DNA of 64,000 nucleotides, from the NCBI RefSeq assembly GCF_013410955.1, contig NZ_JACCCG010000006.1, positions 186,001 to 250,000 on the forward strand, given 5' to 3'. Shown piece after piece: positions 61,982 to 64,000 of this stretch (position 1 is its first letter; each line of letters starts with the position of its first letter). The translations under genes were made by a program, and so were the position numbers. This DNA is from Microbacterium sp. AK009 (GTDB lineage Bacteria > Actinomycetota > Actinomycetes > Actinomycetales > Microbacteriaceae). The notes under the pieces are model-generated. The model was not told where the DNA came from, did not search any database, and was given only the letters and a program-made list of their open reading frames with translations.

Positions 61982-62746
61982 TCAGACGGACGGCGCGGGC
62001 GGCGCCGCGGGAGGCGCCGACGACGGGCGTGCGGGCAGCTCCTGCGCGACCTTCTTCTCCAGCACCTCGATCGCGTCATCCGACAGCAGGAGGAGGCCGT
62101 CGAGCTCCTCGCGCACGCGGCGATAGGCGAGCTGCCGCTCGGCAGGGGTCGCCGCCTCATCGATCGCGACCGAGAGGAGCTGCTGGGCGGTGTCGAGGCG
62201 CTTTCGCTCCTCGGCGCTGAAGTTCGCGTCCTTCAACCGGCGCGCGTCGCGCTCGGCCAGGTCGAACGCGACCTCGTAGTCGGTCACCGCCTCGCGGTAC
62301 TCCCGCAGCTGCTCGGGACTGATCCGTGCCGTCGCCGACGGCGGCCGCAACCGGTCGGCGACGCGCTTCGCGCGAAGGAACGCCGCCGTCAGCGGCTGGC
62401 GTCCGTCGCTCATCGCGGGGAACGCGATCAGTTTGGCGACATCCAGTTCGTAGTCGAGCCAGCGGGCCGTGACGTCGTCATGGACGGCGAGCAGTTGCGT
62501 GAGAGTGGCGTCGGCCGAATCGGATGCCGCGCGGCCGGCGTCGCCGCCGGAGCCACCCGCCGTCGTGGCCCCCGCCATGACCGCGGGGATCGCGCCGGAG
62601 CGCAGTTCGGCCTTGGCCCGCATCTTCTCCAGGCGCCGCCGGTGACGACGCTCCGACGCGCGGTCGAGGGACTTGATGGCACCGCCGATGGCGGCGCCGA
62701 TCGGGAAGATCAGCCACCAGAACATCCAGATGTTCGACCAGTCCAC
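61982..62746 (-). CDS. Membrane-anchored protein, paralogue of the 338-aa neighbour
   Basis: This 254-aa protein of unknown function begins with an N-terminal membrane segment (MFWWLIFPIGAAIGGAIKSL) and a basic stop (RRHRRRLEKMRAK). A conserved core follows at about 90-165: ARWLDYELDVAKLIAFPAMS, DGRQPLTAAFL, RLRPPSA and YREAVTDYEVAF. The rest is helical with a Pro/Ala-rich end. The core is shared with the next gene, indicating duplication. GTG start. No catalytic motif is recognised. Confidence 0.72.
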   Translation of the reverse strand: MDWSNIWMFWWLIFPIGAAIGGAIKSLDRASERRHRRRLEKMRAKAELRSGAIPAVMAGATTAGGSGGDAGRAASDSADATLTQLLAVHDDVTARWLDYELDVAKLIAFPAMSDGRQPLTAAFLRAKRVADRLRPPSATARISPEQLREYREAVTDYEVAFDLAERDARRLKDANFSAEERKRLDTAQQLLSVAIDEAATPAERQLAYRRVREELDGLLLLSDDAIEVLEKKVAQELPARPSSAPPAAPPAPSV

Positions 62747-62789
62747 CCGTCATCCCCACTCGATCGTCATCGGCGCATCCCCGCGCGCG

Positions 62790-63806
62790 TCAGTCCTGCG
62801 GCCGTCGCGCTCCGCGCGAGGGGACGGGCCACACGGAAGCCCCTCGAGGCTGCGGTGGGCGGTTGTCGTTGGCATCGGCGGCGGAGCCGGGCGACGCCGA
62901 GTCGGTCCGCGACGCGGTGCCCGTGGCATCCGTCCGTCCGCCGGCATTGGTCCTTCCGCCGGCATCCGTCCGTCCGCCGGCATCCGTCCGTCCGCCGGCA
63001 CGTTCGCGGTTCCGGGCGTTCGACTCCGCGACGCGCGCGATCGCCTCGGTCCCGCGGGCGATCACGGTCTGCGCGACCGACTGGGCGAGATCGGCCCAGT
63101 GCGGATCATCCTGGCGTGAGGGGCCGTCGCCGGCTCCCGCCGCTCGCCACGCCTCACGCTCGGCGCGCTCGAACAGCTTGCCGAGGTGCTCGACCGCCGC
63201 ACGGTACTGCGCGAACTCGACCGGCGTCATGCGGGTGACGGCCGTGGGCGGGCGGAGTCGGCTGGCCTCGGCGCGGGCGGCGAGGTAGGCCGCCGTCGAC
63301 GGCTGACGCACATCGCTCATCGCGGGGAACGCGATGCGCTTGGCGGGGTCGGTCTCGTACTCCAGCCACCGGGCGTCGATGGCGGTGTGAGCGGCCATCA
63401 ACCGTGCCAGGGGCAGGGTGTCGGGGGTCGCCTTCGCGCGGGGGATCGTCGCCCGTGCCGCCGACACCTGGATCCGGCGGAGGCGGATCTCGGCATGTGC
63501 GGCGCGCACCTCGCGCTGGGCCTGCTGCAGTCGCTGCCGGGCGAGGGTCACCTCGGATGCCGGGACGCGGTCGGCCGCTCGATCGGCATGTGCCCGGGCG
63601 AGCTCTGCCCGCGCGACGCGCACCTCGACGCGCGAGGCGGTGACGACGTCGCGCGCTTCGCGCAGCTCGTGGCGGGCAGCGTGGAGGGCGAGCCGTCGCG
63701 ATCCCTTGGTGCGCTGATGGCGCAGCCCGAACCATCCGATGGTTCCAGCGCCGGCTGCCGACGCTCCGATCCACCAGAATTCGGCGATGACCGTGAACGG
63801 GTCCAC
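62790..63806 (-). CDS. Membrane-anchored coiled-coil protein with Gly/Arg/Thr-rich repeats
   Basis: This 338-aa protein has an N-terminal membrane segment (FWWIGASAAGAGTIGWFGLR), a long Ala/Arg-rich helical region (about 35-110) and the paralogous core ARWLEYETDPAKRIAFPAMS, DVRQPSTAAYL, RLRPPTA. A tail of GGRTDA-type repeats encoded by 18-bp tandem units ends in a Pro/Arg-rich segment. Function unknown. GTG at 63806 is 6 nt after TAGCAT on the minus strand. Confidence 0.72.
   Translation of the reverse strand: MDPFTVIAEFWWIGASAAGAGTIGWFGLRHQRTKGSRRLALHAARHELREARDVVTASRVEVRVARAELARAHADRAADRVPASEVTLARQRLQQAQREVRAAHAEIRLRRIQVSAARATIPRAKATPDTLPLARLMAAHTAIDARWLEYETDPAKRIAFPAMSDVRQPSTAAYLAARAEASRLRPPTAVTRMTPVEFAQYRAAVEHLGKLFERAEREAWRAAGAGDGPSRQDDPHWADLAQSVAQTVIARGTEAIARVAESNARNRERAGGRTDAGGRTDAGGRTNAGGRTDATGTASRTDSASPGSAADANDNRPPQPRGASVWPVPSRGARRPQD
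62926..62997. repeat. Four 18-bp tandem repeats in the 338-aa gene
   Basis: The units 62926-62943, 62944-62961 (diverged), 62962-62979 and 62980-62997 read GCATCCGTCCGTCCGCCG. On the minus strand they encode six-residue GGRTDA-type repeats in the C-terminal tail. Confidence 0.88.
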
Positions 63807-63863
63807 CCGGCCATGCTAGTCACGGTGGCTGGACGCGGGCCACGAGTTCTGCGGCACGCGCCG

Positions 63864-63948
63864 CGCGCACACGGGAGGAGATCGGCGCACCGGAGGGCGA
63901 GACGCCGCTCCGCGTCCTCCCGTGCGTCGATCTCCTCCCGTGTGCGCG
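63864..63948. repeat. 85-bp palindromic repeat at the right edge
   Basis: The arms 63864-63890 and 63922-63948 (CGCGCACACGGGAGGAGATC...) are complementary over 27 nt with one mismatch, around a 31-nt loop that itself has GGAGG/CCTCC. A 15-nt direct repeat GGCGAGCGCCCGAGC follows at 63948-63962 and 63986-64000. There is no ORF in 63807-64000. Confidence 0.88.
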
Positions 63949-64000
63949 GGCGAGCGCCCGAGCGCGGAGGGAGGGAGGGGCGGCGGGCGAGCGCCCGAGC

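Overview
The window is high-GC DNA from the replication-origin region of an actinobacterium, most likely a Microbacteriaceae member such as Microbacterium. Evidence seen here: the order yidD-rnpA-rpmH / dnaA-oriC-dnaN-recF-dciA-gyrB-gyrA-DUF3566-tRNA-Ile-tRNA-Ala, then ppiA, rhomboid, crgA, class E sortase, pabA and the whole pknB-pknA-pbpA-rodA-pstP-fhaB-fhaA block, plus nucS and a Mrp antiporter with fused A and B subunits. The genus is an inference; no marker search was run.

Layout. 1-11.5 kb is the replication core: RNase P protein and L34 run leftward, dnaA to gyrA run rightward, and oriC lies at 2.6-2.9 kb with clustered DnaA boxes. 11.5-16.7 kb holds a Nudix hydrolase, YbaK-type deacylase, cyclophilin, rhomboid protease, the division protein CrgA, and a sortase/small membrane protein/glutamine amidotransferase cluster. 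16.7-25.7 kb is a leftward cell-wall and phosphosignalling operon: two receptor kinases, a PBP, RodA, PP2C phosphatase and two FHA proteins, mostly joined by 4-nt start/stop overlaps. 25.9-41 kb is mixed: tRNA-Leu, a PadR-controlled ABC exporter, GNAT, GntR, cold-shock protein, a rhomboid-like/LPG-synthetase fusion, a coiled-coil membrane protein, HAD phosphatase, a NarL-type two-component pair, NucS, and a LacI/MFS pair. 41.2-47.5 kb is the six-gene Mrp Na+/H+ antiporter operon. 47.5-64 kb carries an acylase, argG, purA, a lactonase-like propeller, AI-2E-type transporter, chorismate mutase, a HerA-like ATPase, a GntR/ABC operon and two paralogous uncharacterised membrane-anchored proteins.

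Most genes are conserved housekeeping genes and I see no phage, IS element, CRISPR or obvious genomic island. The unexplained structure is in the repeats: at least five unrelated families of hairpin-forming repeats sit in gene junctions (21.7, 30.4, 40.7-41.1, 56.3-56.5 and 63.9 kb), along with tandem minisatellites at 55.5, 59.2, 61.9 and 62.9 kb. A second recurring pattern is a TANNNT hexamer exactly 6-7 nt before the start codon of at least 15 genes. This suggests leaderless transcription and was used to choose several starts.
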